This document shows, piece after piece, positions 1 to 8,338 of a stretch of DNA of 33,506 bases. The stretch spans positions 1-33,506 of the forward strand of contig JACQHC010000109.1 in NCBI GenBank assembly GCA_016199245.1. The letters are read 5' to 3'. The DNA is from Gemmatimonadota bacterium. GTDB taxonomy: Bacteria > Gemmatimonadota > Gemmatimonadetes > Gemmatimonadales > GWC2-71-9. A program made the translations under genes and the position numbers. A model generated the notes under the pieces. That model did no database searches, was not told the origin of the DNA, and worked only from the letters and a program-made list of their open reading frames with translations. Positions within the stretch are counted from its first letter, which is position 1. Every line of letters begins with the position of its first letter.

Positions 1-1
1 C

Positions 2-1569
2 ATCGGCGAGCGCCAGCCGCTGGTGGTGGCGCGCTACGTGGAGAGCATCCACGGCAAGGGTCTGCTGGAGAGCGGGCTCGTCGTCACGGCGACGTGTACC
101 AATTGCCACACGGCGCACGCGAGCTGCCGGCCAGCGACTCCGGCTCGACCGTGCACCCGACCAACGTCGCGGCCACGTGCGGCACCTGCCACCACGGCAT
201 CGAGGAGCGGTTCAAGGCGAGCGTGCACTGGTCCGAGACCGCCCGTACGGACGAAGGGCGCGAGCTGCCGACCTGCAAGGACTGTCACACGTCGCACACC
301 ATCCGGCGCACGGATCGCGCGGATTTCCGCATGGAGATGATGGACCAGTGCGGGCGGTGCCACACGGCCGAATCGACGACGTTCTTCGACACGTTCCACG
401 GCAAGGTGTCCCGCCTGGGCGACCTCGGCGCGGCGAAGTGCTACGATTGCCACGGTACGCACGACATCTTGCCGGTGACGGATGCGGCGTCCACGCTGAG
501 CCGACGCAACATCCAGAACACGTGCTCCCAGTGTCACACCGGCGTCAACCGCCGGTTCGTGGGCTACCTCACGCACGCCACCCACCACGATCCCGAGAAG
601 TATCCCTTCCTCTTCTGGACGTTCTGGGGGATGACAACGCTGCTCGTGGGGACGCTCACGTTCGCAAGCGGACACACGGGCGCCTGGCTGTGGCGCCTGG
701 CGCGAACGCCGCAACTCAGGCGCCCGCGCGCGGCCGCTGCCGCCGTCCGGCACTACGAGCGGTTCAACGCGTTCGAGCGCGCCCTGCACCTCGTGATGTT
801 GCTCAGCTTTTTCACGCTGGCCCTCACCGGAATGGTGCTCAAGTTCTCCTACGCTGGCTGGGCGCAGGGGTTCGCCGCATTGGTCGGCGGCTTCTCGACC
901 ACGGGATTCATGCACCGCGTCGGCGCCGTCACGCTGATCGGCGTGTTCCTGGTGCATCTGTGGGACGTGCGTCGCCGCAAACGTGCCTCGGGGCTCACGT
1001 GGCGGCGCTTCGTGTTCTCGGAACACTCGCTGGTCTTCAACTGGAACGACGTGGGGGAGTTTTTCCGTTCCGTCAAGTGGTTCTTCGGGAGCGGCGCCCG
1101 GCCCCGGTACGGTCGCTACAGCTATTGGGAGAAGTTCGACTACTTCGCCGTGTTCTGGGGAATGCTCATCATCGGGTCCACGGGCCTGTTGCTGTGGTTC
1201 CCCGAGTTCTTCACGCTCGTGCTGCCGGGTTGGACGGTGAACGTGGCGACCATTCTCCACAGCGACGAAGCGCTGCTCGCCGTGGCGTTCATCTTCACCG
1301 TGCACTTCTTCAACACGCATTTCCGGCCGGACAAATTCCCCATGGATCCGGTCATATTCACCGGGCGCGTCACGCTCGAGGAGCTCGAACGTGACAAGCC
1401 GCGCGAGTTCGAGGAGCTGGTCCGAGAGGGGAAGCTCGAAGGGCGGCTGGTGGAGCCGTACCCCGCGAACCTCGAGAAGGGGATCCGGATCTTTGCCTAC
1501 ACGGCTCTGGGCGTCGGCATCGTCCTGATCGCCCTGATCGTGTACTCCATGCTCATCGGTTACCGGTAG
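2..1569 (+). CDS. Multiheme cytochrome c fused to a cytochrome b561-like membrane domain; 5' truncated, apparent frameshift
   Basis: The gene enters from the left edge. Frame 2 reads a cytochrome-like stretch ending in CTNCHTAH at base 118. Reading then continues in frame 1 from base 121 (ELPASDSG...) to the TAG at 1567-1569, so one base appears to be missing at 119-120. Six CXXCH motifs are visible: CTNCH, CGTCH, CKDCH, CGRCH, CYDCH and CSQCH. A hydrophobic segment near bases 601-690 and about five more follow. Histidines in ERALHLVM, MHRVG and ILHSDEA...FTVHFFNTHF suit b-heme ligation. The architecture predicts a membrane quinol dehydrogenase that passes electrons to periplasmic c hemes. 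The heme part is homologous to the nonaheme protein at 5204-6475, which has no break at the matching place. The frameshift may be real or a sequencing error. The true start lies outside the window. Confidence 0.8.
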   Translation, partial: RRAPAAGGGALRGEHPRQGSAGERARRHGDVYQLPHGARELPASDSGSTVHPTNVAATCGTCHHGIEERFKASVHWSETARTDEGRELPTCKDCHTSHTIRRTDRADFRMEMMDQCGRCHTAESTTFFDTFHGKVSRLGDLGAAKCYDCHGTHDILPVTDAASTLSRRNIQNTCSQCHTGVNRRFVGYLTHATHHDPEKYPFLFWTFWGMTTLLVGTLTFASGHTGAWLWRLARTPQLRRPRAAAAAVRHYERFNAFERALHLVMLLSFFTLALTGMVLKFSYAGWAQGFAALVGGFSTTGFMHRVGAVTLIGVFLVHLWDVRRRKRASGLTWRRFVFSEHSLVFNWNDVGEFFRSVKWFFGSGARPRYGRYSYWEKFDYFAVFWGMLIIGSTGLLLWFPEFFTLVLPGWTVNVATILHSDEALLAVAFIFTVHFFNTHFRPDKFPMDPVIFTGRVTLEELERDKPREFEELVREGKLEGRLVEPYPANLEKGIRIFAYTALGVGIVLIALIVYSMLIGYR

Positions 1570-1583
1570 GGAGGGGCACACAC

Positions 1584-3092
1584 ATGCGGATGTGGATCAA
1601 TCCTCTGGTGGTCATGGCCGGGGCGTTGTTGGCGGCCGGCCCGCTCGAAGGCCAGGGCTACCGCCTGCGTCTCGATACCAGGTTCCAGTCGGTGACCTAT
1701 CGAGGCTGGACCCTCGACAGCGCGCCGGTGGGGGCCACGTCGCCCGGTCCCACCGGCGGGCCGGTCGCGGGAGGCTTCGCCGTGCAATGCGTCGCCGGCG
1801 CGGCCTACTGCACGTTCTTCCGCCCGGGTCCGGAGCGGACGGCGACGCCCACGGTCGGTACGGTCGACCTGACGGTGTGGGGACTCGGCATTCCCGGGCT
1901 GCGCCTCCACGCCAAGGGACGGGCGCTGGGCGACTTCACCGACCGCAACGTCTGGCCGGGCGTGAAGCCGGCCGTGCAGCTGCTCGAGGGATACGCGGAA
2001 TACGCCAGCACGCCCCTCACGGTGGAACTCGGGCGAACGCACGTGGCGACGCGGTTCGGTTTTCGCGGGTTCGACGGCGGGCGCGTGGAGATCCGGCCAT
2101 TCGGGCGGGCGCTGCGGCTGTCCGGGTACGGTGGCTGGGGCCTCGCGCGCGGCGTGGACCTGCCCGTCACGATCGGCGAACTCAATCCTCTGGGCGACTA
2201 TCAGCCGACCGACCGGCAGACCGTACTCGGCGGCGGGCTCGCTCTCACACTCTGGCGGTTCGCCCTACGCGGCGGCTATCAGCGTGAAGACGATCCGACG
2301 ACGAACGGCACGACGTTTGAGCGGGCCGCGTTGGACGGCCAGGTGGATCTGGCGCAGGGGGTCGTCGTGTCCGGCGGGGCGGACTACGACATGGCCGCCG
2401 GACTCTGGGGTAGCGCGGACGCCGCGCTCAGTTACGCGCCGACGGGCGGCCGCGGTCGCCTGAGCGTGGGCGGCCGGAGCTATCGTCCCTACTTTGACTT
2501 GTGGAGCATCTGGGCGGCTTTCAACCCGGTGGGCTACCGGGCGGCGTACGCGTCGGCGACATACACGCTGACCTCCGGAGTCGAGCTCCGAGGGCGGGGT
2601 GAGGTATACGAGTATGATGAGTCGGGAGCCACGACGCCGCTGGTGGCCGAGGAGAGCGACGGGTGGCGCTGGGTGATCAGGGCGAGGCTGCTCCGCGTGG
2701 ACGACTGGGTGTTCGATGCCGCCGCCCACCAGGAGCACGGGCCTGGGGTCGCCTCGCTCGGTTACGAAGGGACGGCCACCTGGGCGCCGGCGGACCCCGT
2801 CACGCTCACCGCGCAGGTGGCGCGCGTCCGGCGACCGCTCGAGTATCGGTTCGACGACTCAAAGGTTTGGACCTACGGCCTTCGGGCCGACTACTTGACC
2901 GCGAGTGACCTGCGATTCTACGCCGAAGTGCGACGGTACGACGAAACCCGGGAGCGCGACGACGCCGCCGAGCTGTCCTGGGACCAGCTGCGGATCTACC
3001 TGGGTGCGACGGTAGTGATCGGCTCGGGCGCCGACGCTCGCCCGCTGCATCCCTCCATCCTCCGCATTCCGGACGTTCGGAGGCCCCAATGA
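1584..3092 (+). CDS. Putative outer-membrane beta-barrel protein
   Basis: This 502-residue protein has an N-terminal signal peptide (hydrophobic LVVMAGALLAAG, likely cut after the Gln-Gly region near residue 24). The rest is alternating polar/hydrophobic strands rich in Gly, Tyr, Trp and Arg, such as LRLSGYGGWGLA, FALRGGYQRED and VVVSGGADYDMA. That pattern is typical of an outer-membrane barrel, perhaps about 20 strands. It has no heme motif. A strong ribosome site (GGGAGGGG, 1569-1576) supports the ATG at 1584. The stop overlaps the start of the nonaheme cytochrome gene (ATGA), and a multiheme/b-type cytochrome lies upstream. By analogy with MtrB/PioB-type conduits it could house a heme wire through the outer membrane, but I see no direct homology to those families. 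The C-terminus does not end in an aromatic residue, which is atypical for a barrel. Confidence 0.65.
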   Translation: MRMWINPLVVMAGALLAAGPLEGQGYRLRLDTRFQSVTYRGWTLDSAPVGATSPGPTGGPVAGGFAVQCVAGAAYCTFFRPGPERTATPTVGTVDLTVWGLGIPGLRLHAKGRALGDFTDRNVWPGVKPAVQLLEGYAEYASTPLTVELGRTHVATRFGFRGFDGGRVEIRPFGRALRLSGYGGWGLARGVDLPVTIGELNPLGDYQPTDRQTVLGGGLALTLWRFALRGGYQREDDPTTNGTTFERAALDGQVDLAQGVVVSGGADYDMAAGLWGSADAALSYAPTGGRGRLSVGGRSYRPYFDLWSIWAAFNPVGYRAAYASATYTLTSGVELRGRGEVYEYDESGATTPLVAEESDGWRWVIRARLLRVDDWVFDAAAHQEHGPGVASLGYEGTATWAPADPVTLTAQVARVRRPLEYRFDDSKVWTYGLRADYLTASDLRFYAEVRRYDETRERDDAAELSWDQLRIYLGATVVIGSGADARPLHPSILRIPDVRRPQ

Positions 3093-3862
3093 AATCCCTG
3101 TCGATTGCCGCGCTGCTCGCGCTGACCGGCGTCGTGACCCGCATCGGGGCGGCGCAGGCTCCTCCGTCGCACCAGGCGTCGGACTGGCTGCTGCGGCACG
3201 GTACGCTCGTGCGCCAGGATGCCAGCGAATGCAAGGTGTGCCACACCCGGGAGAACTGCGTGACCTGCCACATCGGGAGCCCGCAGGTGGCGGCCGGGTT
3301 CTTCCCCGCCAGCTCGGGTCAGGCCGTGGGGATGCCCGTTCGTCGTCACACCCCACCGTCGCACGATGGTGGCAACTACCGCGCGCGGCACGCGGCGGCG
3401 GCGACGGCCACGCCACAAACCTGCGCGAACTGCCACATCCGCTCGGACTGCCTCGACTGCCACCGGCCGGATGCGGCCTCGGGATCGCCGGGCTACCACG
3501 CGGCGGATTTCTTGTCCCGGCACGCCGCAGAGGCGTACAGCCGCTCGACGTCGTGCAGCGATTGCCACAGTGCCACCGCGTTCTGTGCCAGCTGCCACAA
3601 GAACGCGGGGCTCGCCATTGACGGGCCCCTGGGGAGAGGCTATCACGATGCGAAGCGCTTCTTCCTGGCGGGCCACGGTCTGGCGGCCAGGCAGAGTCTG
3701 GAGAGCTGCGTGTCGTGCCACACCGAGAGCGACTGCCTCGCGTGTCATTCGGCGGCGGGCGCGCAGCGGTTCAGCCCCCACGGGCCGGAGTTCAACGCCG
3801 CGCGGATGAAAGAGCGCAATCCGGACATGTGCGCGGTGTGTCACGGGGCCAGCGTACCCTAG
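3089..3862 (+). CDS. Periplasmic nonaheme c-type cytochrome
   Basis: This 257-residue protein has a signal peptide (LSIAALLALTGVV, cleavage near GAAQA). It carries nine CXXCH motifs: CKVCH, CVTCH, CANCH, CLDCH, CSDCH, CASCH, CVSCH, CLACH and CAVCH. Eight fall in close pairs separated by six to eight residues, as in CKVCHTRENCVTCH, which suggests duplication of a diheme unit. Extra His residues (PSHQASDW, RHAAEAY, GYHAADF) could be distal ligands. There is no catalytic CXXCK site and no enzyme domain, so it is likely an electron carrier. It overlaps the barrel gene by four bases (ATGA) and has its own site GGAGG at 3079-3083, so barrel and cytochrome are probably co-translated. It may be the periplasmic, or the inserted, heme component of that barrel (inference). 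Confidence 0.85.
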   Translation: MKSLSIAALLALTGVVTRIGAAQAPPSHQASDWLLRHGTLVRQDASECKVCHTRENCVTCHIGSPQVAAGFFPASSGQAVGMPVRRHTPPSHDGGNYRARHAAAATATPQTCANCHIRSDCLDCHRPDAASGSPGYHAADFLSRHAAEAYSRSTSCSDCHSATAFCASCHKNAGLAIDGPLGRGYHDAKRFFLAGHGLAARQSLESCVSCHTESDCLACHSAAGAQRFSPHGPEFNAARMKERNPDMCAVCHGASVP

Positions 3863-4010
3863 GTCCTGGTGAAAGGTGTCCTCCGCGGCGACTGGTTGAC
3901 GGGCTGGTCCGGGCGATTCGCTCCACGCTAGGTGGAGTCGGTCGGACGTGCGACGGGTGACGCAGGCATCGGGGTCCGGGCAGAGGACGGGCTCCGACGG
4001 AGGGTGAACT

Positions 4011-5207
4011 ATGGCGTGCTCACGGCTGATTCCTGGTATGCGTGGAGCTGCGCTGGCGCCGAGGGCGCTTCTGCTCGTGATGGCGGAGGTCTTCGCTCCC
4101 CCGCCGGCCTGGCCCCAGGGGGAGCGGGGCCCGGCCCAGTCCGTCGAGGCCGGGTCTCGGGTCTTCTTTGCCAAAGGGTGCTTCAACTGCCACTCCGTGC
4201 ACGGCCGAGGCGGAACCGTGGGGCCCGACCTGGCGCTGATTCCGGGTCGCCGCTCGTTTTATCACCTGGCCGCGGCGCTGTGGAACCACCTACCCCAGAT
4301 GCAGCGGGAGATGAGCCAGCGCGGCGTCCAGCCGCCACGACTCACGCCGAGAGAGGCGGCGGACCTCACGGCGTTCCTGTTCTGGCTCGATTACTTCGAC
4401 GAGCCAGGCGACACGGTGCGGGGCGCGCGCCTGTTCCGCAGTCGTCAGTGCATGATCTGTCATCAGGTTCGTGGTTTGGGGGGTGTGGTCGGCCCGGACC
4501 TCAGTATCCTCGCGGGATCGCGCACCCCGATCATGATCGCGGCGGGCATGTGGAACCACGCTCCCGACATGACGGCCGCGATGCAGGCCCGCGGTATCCG
4601 GCGGCCCAGCTTCACGGGACCTGAGCTGCGCGACCTCCTGGCGTACATGGAAGGCCCCAGCTCGGGTGTGCCGTCGGAGCCGATGTATGTCATGCCGGGG
4701 CAGGCCAGCCGTGGCCGGCAGGTGTTCGAGGGAAAGAGCTGCATCCGTTGTCATGGGGCGTCGGAGGGCGGGCGCCGCCGGGGTCCTGACCTGGGTGCGG
4801 AGGGCCGCTATGCCAGCGTGCTCGACTTCGCCGCGGCCATGTGGAACAAGGGGCCGCGCATGCTGGAGGCCATGCGGGAGCTCGGGGCCGAGGTCCCCCA
4901 GCTGCGGCCCGACGAGATGGCGGACCTGGTCGCGTACCTGTACGCCGGGCGCTACTTCGGCGACGCCGGCGACGCGGCCCGTGGCGAGGAGCTGGTGCGG
5001 ACCCGAGGCTGCCAGCAGTGCCACGGCGCGCGGATGCCAGCAGGCGATCTTGCGGCGCGCGGTCTGGATTCACCCGCGGCGATCGTGGCGGCCCTGTGGA
5101 ATCACCTCGGGGCGTCGTTGCCGCTGGGCGGGCGGTGGCCAACCCTCCGTGCGCAGGACGTCGCAGATGTAGCGGCATACTTCCAGGCGGTCAGAGGCAC
5201 GCAGTGA
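4011..5207 (+). CDS. Tetra-domain cytochrome c (four tandem class I-like domains)
   Basis: This protein of 398 residues has an N-terminal hydrophobic signal or anchor segment. Four tandem cytochrome c domains of about 90-97 residues begin near CFNCH (residue 57), CMICH (147), CIRCH (244) and CQQCH (334). The first three repeat a Trp-Asn-(His/Lys)-x-x-x-Met signature (WNHLPQM, WNHAPDM, WNKGPRM) that may supply the distal Met ligand. The fourth reads WNHLGASLPL and lacks that Met, so its heme may be ligated differently. An upstream CGGAGGG supports the ATG. The stop overlaps the GTG of the next multiheme gene. A paralog of the same architecture lies at 13730-14950. Role inferred: a four-heme shuttle or relay between the bc complex and other periplasmic partners. 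Confidence 0.85.
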   Translation: MACSRLIPGMRGAALAPRALLLVMAEVFAPPPAWPQGERGPAQSVEAGSRVFFAKGCFNCHSVHGRGGTVGPDLALIPGRRSFYHLAAALWNHLPQMQREMSQRGVQPPRLTPREAADLTAFLFWLDYFDEPGDTVRGARLFRSRQCMICHQVRGLGGVVGPDLSILAGSRTPIMIAAGMWNHAPDMTAAMQARGIRRPSFTGPELRDLLAYMEGPSSGVPSEPMYVMPGQASRGRQVFEGKSCIRCHGASEGGRRRGPDLGAEGRYASVLDFAAAMWNKGPRMLEAMRELGAEVPQLRPDEMADLVAYLYAGRYFGDAGDAARGEELVRTRGCQQCHGARMPAGDLAARGLDSPAAIVAALWNHLGASLPLGGRWPTLRAQDVADVAAYFQAVRGTQ

Positions 5208-6475
5208 GGGGCTCGGTCGCGGATCGTTGCTTCACCGTCTACGCCCTGGCCGCCCTGCTCCCGATGGCCCCACACGCGGGCCGGGCTCAGGAAACCCAGG
5301 ACCCAAGCTGCGTGGCCTGCCATGGGTCGCTTCCCGATGACCGTCTGGCAACGCCGGCCAAGCTCTTCCCGACTGACATACACGCCCAGCGCGGCTTCAC
5401 GTGCGTGGCGTGTCACGGAGGCGATGCTAGTGCCGCCGGCTTCGAGGCCATGGATCCCGCACGGGGCTTCCTGGGCCGCCCGCGCGGGCGGATGCTCTTG
5501 GATGTGTGCGGGCGGTGCCACTCGAGCGCGGAATTCATGCGGCGCTACAACCCGGCCCTGCGCGTCGATCAAGTCACGGAGTACCGGTCCTCGGTTCACG
5601 GGCAGCGCCTCCTGCAGCACGGCGACACGCTGGTGGCAACCTGCTCCAGCTGCCATCGCCCGCACCAGATGCGTCCGCCCTCAGACCCGCAGTCGAGCGT
5701 GCACCCGGTCAATGTCGCCGCCACATGCGGGGCCTGCCACGCCGACGCGGACCGCATGCGGCCGTACGGGCTTCCCACGGACCAGCTCGAGACATACCAG
5801 CGCAGCGTTCACTGGCGCATGCTGTCCGAGGAAGGCGATCTGTCGGCGCCCGTCTGCAACGACTGCCACGGCAATCATGGCGCCGCGCCGCCCGGAGTCT
5901 CCTGGGTGGGCAACGTGTGCGGTCAGTGCCATACGACCATGGCGGAGAAGTTCCGTGACAGCCGGCACGCCCAGACGTTCGCCATGCTCGGCGTGCCCGG
6001 CTGTGCGGCGTGTCATGGCAACCATGATATTCAGGACGCGACTGTGAGTCTGTTGGGGCTCGACAGCGGGGCGGTGTGCGCTAATTGCCACGCGGCGACG
6101 GATGGCGGCGGCCTGATCGCGACCGGGATGCGCGGGCTCATCGACTCGCTCGAGACACGTTTCGATTCGGCCCGTCATCAACTGGAGCGGGCGGAGCGGG
6201 CGGGCATGGAAGTGAGCCGTGCGCTGTTCCAGCTCGAGGGCGCGCAGAACGCCCGCATCGCCGCACGGACCGCGGTGCACTCGTTCGATCTGATTGCCGT
6301 GCGCCGCGAGGTAGAAACCGGCCTCGCGGTGAGCGACTCCGGTCTGGCGGCGGGCCGGCGGGTTCTCAAAGAGCTCAATTTCCGGCGGACCGGGCTCGCC
6401 GTCTCTGTCACAATCATCGTGGCACTGATTGCCGGCGTGCTGCTCAAGATCCGGCAGATCGAACGCCGCGGTTGA
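5204..6475 (+). CDS. Membrane-anchored nonaheme c-type cytochrome, probable partner of the Rieske/cytochrome b complex
   Basis: I place the start at the GTG at 5204, overlapping the upstream stop (GTGA). This gives 423 residues opening with a signal peptide (VYALAALLPMAPHAGRAQ). An open frame extends further upstream, but only inside the preceding gene. Nine CXXCH motifs are present: CVACH twice, CGRCH, CSSCH, CGACH, CNDCH, CGQCH, CAACH and CANCH. A helical, charged stretch follows, then one C-terminal transmembrane helix (VSVTIIVALIAGVLL) that would anchor the heme domain facing the periplasm. The next genes encode a Rieske protein and cytochrome b, so it probably replaces cytochrome c1/f in a multiheme bc complex. 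The central heme region is homologous to the fusion protein at 2-1569. Confidence 0.85.
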   Translation: MRGSVADRCFTVYALAALLPMAPHAGRAQETQDPSCVACHGSLPDDRLATPAKLFPTDIHAQRGFTCVACHGGDASAAGFEAMDPARGFLGRPRGRMLLDVCGRCHSSAEFMRRYNPALRVDQVTEYRSSVHGQRLLQHGDTLVATCSSCHRPHQMRPPSDPQSSVHPVNVAATCGACHADADRMRPYGLPTDQLETYQRSVHWRMLSEEGDLSAPVCNDCHGNHGAAPPGVSWVGNVCGQCHTTMAEKFRDSRHAQTFAMLGVPGCAACHGNHDIQDATVSLLGLDSGAVCANCHAATDGGGLIATGMRGLIDSLETRFDSARHQLERAERAGMEVSRALFQLEGAQNARIAARTAVHSFDLIAVRREVETGLAVSDSGLAAGRRVLKELNFRRTGLAVSVTIIVALIAGVLLKIRQIERRG

Positions 6476-6497
6476 AGCACAGGGTCCCCAGCAACAC

Positions 6498-6504
6498 AGG
6501 AGGG
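6498..6504 (+). promoter_or_regulatory. Ribosome binding site that fixes the Rieske start
   Basis: AGGAGGG lies five bases before the ATG at 6510. The open frame extends upstream to 6429, but only this ATG has a good site, and it gives a normal Rieske N-terminus. Confidence 0.8.
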
Positions 6505-6509
6505 TCTCG

Positions 6510-6992
6510 ATGGCGGATGGGCTCACGCAGCCGGGCCAATCCCGGCGCCGCTTTGTCGACTGGCTACTCAGCCGGACGCTCACGACCTGGCTGCTTAGCA
6601 CCAGCGTCGGCGGCCTGGTTCTCTCGGTCCTGTACCCGGCCGGCCGGTATCTCGTACCACCGGCTGCGGGAGAATCGGCGACGGCGGCGGTCACGCTGTC
6701 CATCAAGACAGAGGACCTCGCCCCCAACTCGGGCCAGATCTTCAAGTTCGGCAATCGCCCGGGGATCGTCGTGCGGACCGCCTCGGGAGATCTCCGGGCC
6801 TTCTCCGCCACGTGCACCCACCTTGGCTGCATCGTCCAGTACCGGTCCGACGTCAGCCATATCTGGTGCGCGTGCCATAACGGCCACTTCGACCTCAACG
6901 GCCTCAATATCCAGGGCCCGCCGCCACGGCCTTTAGAGGCATTCACGGTGAACGTGCGGGGTGACGAGATCGTGGTGAGCAAGGGAGCATGA
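6510..6992 (+). CDS. qcrA: Rieske [2Fe-2S] protein of a cytochrome bc complex
   Basis: This 160-residue Rieske protein transfers electrons from quinol at the Qo site to c-type hemes. The two cluster boxes CTHLGC and CACHNGH supply the Cys/His pairs, and a Pro-rich loop (GPPPRPL) follows. The N-terminus carries SRRRFV, a twin-arginine-like motif, then one hydrophobic anchor ([15 protein letters not shown]), as expected for Tat export of a folded cluster. Box 2 reads CACHNG rather than the commoner CPCHGS. The stop overlaps the ATG of cytochrome b by four bases, so the two are translationally coupled. The upstream nonaheme cytochrome is the likely electron acceptor. Confidence 0.93.
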   Translation: MADGLTQPGQSRRRFVDWLLSRTLTTWLLSTSVGGLVLSVLYPAGRYLVPPAAGESATAAVTLSIKTEDLAPNSGQIFKFGNRPGIVVRTASGDLRAFSATCTHLGCIVQYRSDVSHIWCACHNGHFDLNGLNIQGPPPRPLEAFTVNVRGDEIVVSKGA

Positions 6993-8089
6993 GGCCGCCC
7001 CTCTCCAAGAGGCTCGGCATGCTCTGGTCCTGGCTGGATGACCGTCTGGGCCTGGCGGAGTTGGGGAAGCTCGCGGTCAAGAAACGTGTGCCGGTCCACC
7101 GGCACACGGTCTGGTACTACCTCGGCGGGATGACGCTGTTCCTGTTCATGGTACAGGTAACGACCGGCGTCCTGCTGCTGTTCTACTATCGCCCCACCGC
7201 AGAAGATGCGTACGAGTCCATCCAGTTCATCATGGCAGAGGTGCAGTTCGGCTGGCTGGTCCGCTCCATCCATGCCTGGTCGGCCAACCTCATGATCTTC
7301 ACGCTGTTCCTGCATTTTCTCAGCGTACTCCTGCTCAAGGCGTATCGCCCTCCGCGGGAGCTGACGTGGGTCTCGGGCTTCGTGCTCCTGGCGGTTGCGC
7401 TCGGGTTCGGGTTCACGGGCTATCTGCTTCCTTGGAACGAGCTGGCATACTTCGCGACCCGAGTCGGAACGGAGATCGTGGGCGTCGTGCCCGCCGTGGG
7501 CGAATTCTCGCTGCGCGTGCTGCGCGGGGGCGAAGACGTGAGTGGGGCGACGTTGACGCGGTTCTACGCCATTCACGTCGCCGTGCTCCCAGCCATTGCT
7601 GTGGGCCTGCTGGGCATGCACCTCTTCCTCGTGCAGCGGCACGGCATGAGCGCCCCGCTCGAGCAGGAGTCACGCGGCGACGCGCCGCCTTCCATGCCGT
7701 TCTTCCCGAACTTCCTACTGCGGGATCTGGTTGGGTGGCTGGTGGCCCTCGCCGTGCTGGCTTCCCTGGCCGCGTTCTTCCCCACGGAGCTTGGCACCAA
7801 GGCCGACCCGTTTGCGCCGGCGCCGGTCGGCATCAAGCCCGAGTGGTACTTCATGTTCATGTTCCAGACGCTGAAGTACCTGCCGGCGCACATTCTGTTC
7901 ATCGAAGGAGAGGTCGTAGGCATCCTGGCGTTCACCGTTGGTGGCCTGCTGCTGCTGGTGATCCCGTTCCTGGATCGCCGAGCAGCGCGCGGCCAGCGGA
8001 GCCCCCTGTTCACGTGGCTCGGGATCGGGCTCATTGTCTATGCCGTCGTCTTGACCTACCTCGGCTACACCATGAGCCCGACCCAGTAG
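6989..8089 (+). CDS. qcrB: Cytochrome b, b6-type, with fused C-terminal (subunit IV-like) half
   Basis: This 366-residue integral membrane protein is the quinol-oxidising core of the bc complex. Heme ligand pairs are His95/His109 (13 residues between) and His196/His211 (14 between). The extra residue in the second pair is the b6f/menaquinol-type signature rather than mitochondrial bc1. LLPWN (146-150) and the Qo-site PEWY (284-287) are present, so both the b6 and subunit IV halves lie in one chain. At the place where b6f proteins carry the cysteine that binds heme ci (FYCLGG), this protein has WYYLGG (Tyr44), so a covalent ci heme is unlikely. It overlaps the Rieske gene by ATGA. After the TAG, the same frame encodes a further hydrophobic segment, described separately. 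Confidence 0.93.
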   Translation: MRPPLSKRLGMLWSWLDDRLGLAELGKLAVKKRVPVHRHTVWYYLGGMTLFLFMVQVTTGVLLLFYYRPTAEDAYESIQFIMAEVQFGWLVRSIHAWSANLMIFTLFLHFLSVLLLKAYRPPRELTWVSGFVLLAVALGFGFTGYLLPWNELAYFATRVGTEIVGVVPAVGEFSLRVLRGGEDVSGATLTRFYAIHVAVLPAIAVGLLGMHLFLVQRHGMSAPLEQESRGDAPPSMPFFPNFLLRDLVGWLVALAVLASLAAFFPTELGTKADPFAPAPVGIKPEWYFMFMFQTLKYLPAHILFIEGEVVGILAFTVGGLLLLVIPFLDRRAARGQRSPLFTWLGIGLIVYAVVLTYLGYTMSPTQ

Positions 8090-8191
8090 GCCGGGCACCT
8101 CCTTCGGCAAGTCATCGGCCTGACCGGGCTTGCGGCAATCCTTGTTGGCCTGGGTGGCGTCATCCTCGGGGGTCGGCGCCAGGGCAGGTGA
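8090..8191 (+). other. In-frame hydrophobic segment directly after the cytochrome b stop codon
   Basis: Reading straight through the TAG at 8087-8089 gives 33 sense codons and then TGA at 8189-8191. They encode one plausible transmembrane helix (VIGLTGLAAILVGLGGVIL) followed by basic residues (GGRRQGR), consistent with positive-inside topology. The frame has no ATG, GTG or TTG. It could be a former C-terminal extension cut off by a nonsense change, a readthrough product, or a small subunit using a non-standard start. Chance is also possible in GC-rich DNA. Confidence 0.35.
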
Positions 8192-8327
8192 TCTCGGCAG
8201 CGCAGCCTCGCCTGCACGATGAAGCGTGAGCTAGTCCGTCTTCACGATTTCTTGCGAAAGTCCCAAATAGACTTGTCCCAGTCTCCGTAGCAGTGTTTCG
8301 GGGCAGTTCCCCCGTTCTCTCGACCCC

Positions 8328-8334
8328 GGAGGGG
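8328..8334 (+). promoter_or_regulatory. Ribosome binding site selecting a GTG start
   Basis: GGAGGGG lies four bases before the GTG at 8339. The alternative in-frame ATG at 8372 has no such site. The preceding 8192-8327 stretch is non-coding as far as I can see and locally AT-richer (around 8245-8275), so a promoter there is possible, but I see no clear -35/-10 pair. Confidence 0.6.
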
Positions 8335-8338
8335 AACC

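Noticed and set aside
34-1581. Long reverse-strand open frame (515 codons) opposite the first cytochrome gene
   Set aside because: Composition is rich in His, Arg, Glu and Val with no domain, a typical antisense shadow of GC-rich coding DNA.
3896-3901. TTGACG as a -35 promoter box before the tetra-domain cytochrome gene
   Set aside because: No -10 like hexamer at 16-18 bases downstream.
5681-7642. 653-codon reverse-strand open frame
   Set aside because: It lies opposite the nonaheme, Rieske and cytochrome b genes, which have clear motifs; it has none of its own.
6510-8089. Photosynthetic b6f complex
   Set aside because: The b subunit has b6-type spacing but is fused with its subunit IV half, lacks the heme ci cysteine, and no petA or photosynthesis gene is present. 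b6-like spacing is also common in menaquinol bc complexes.
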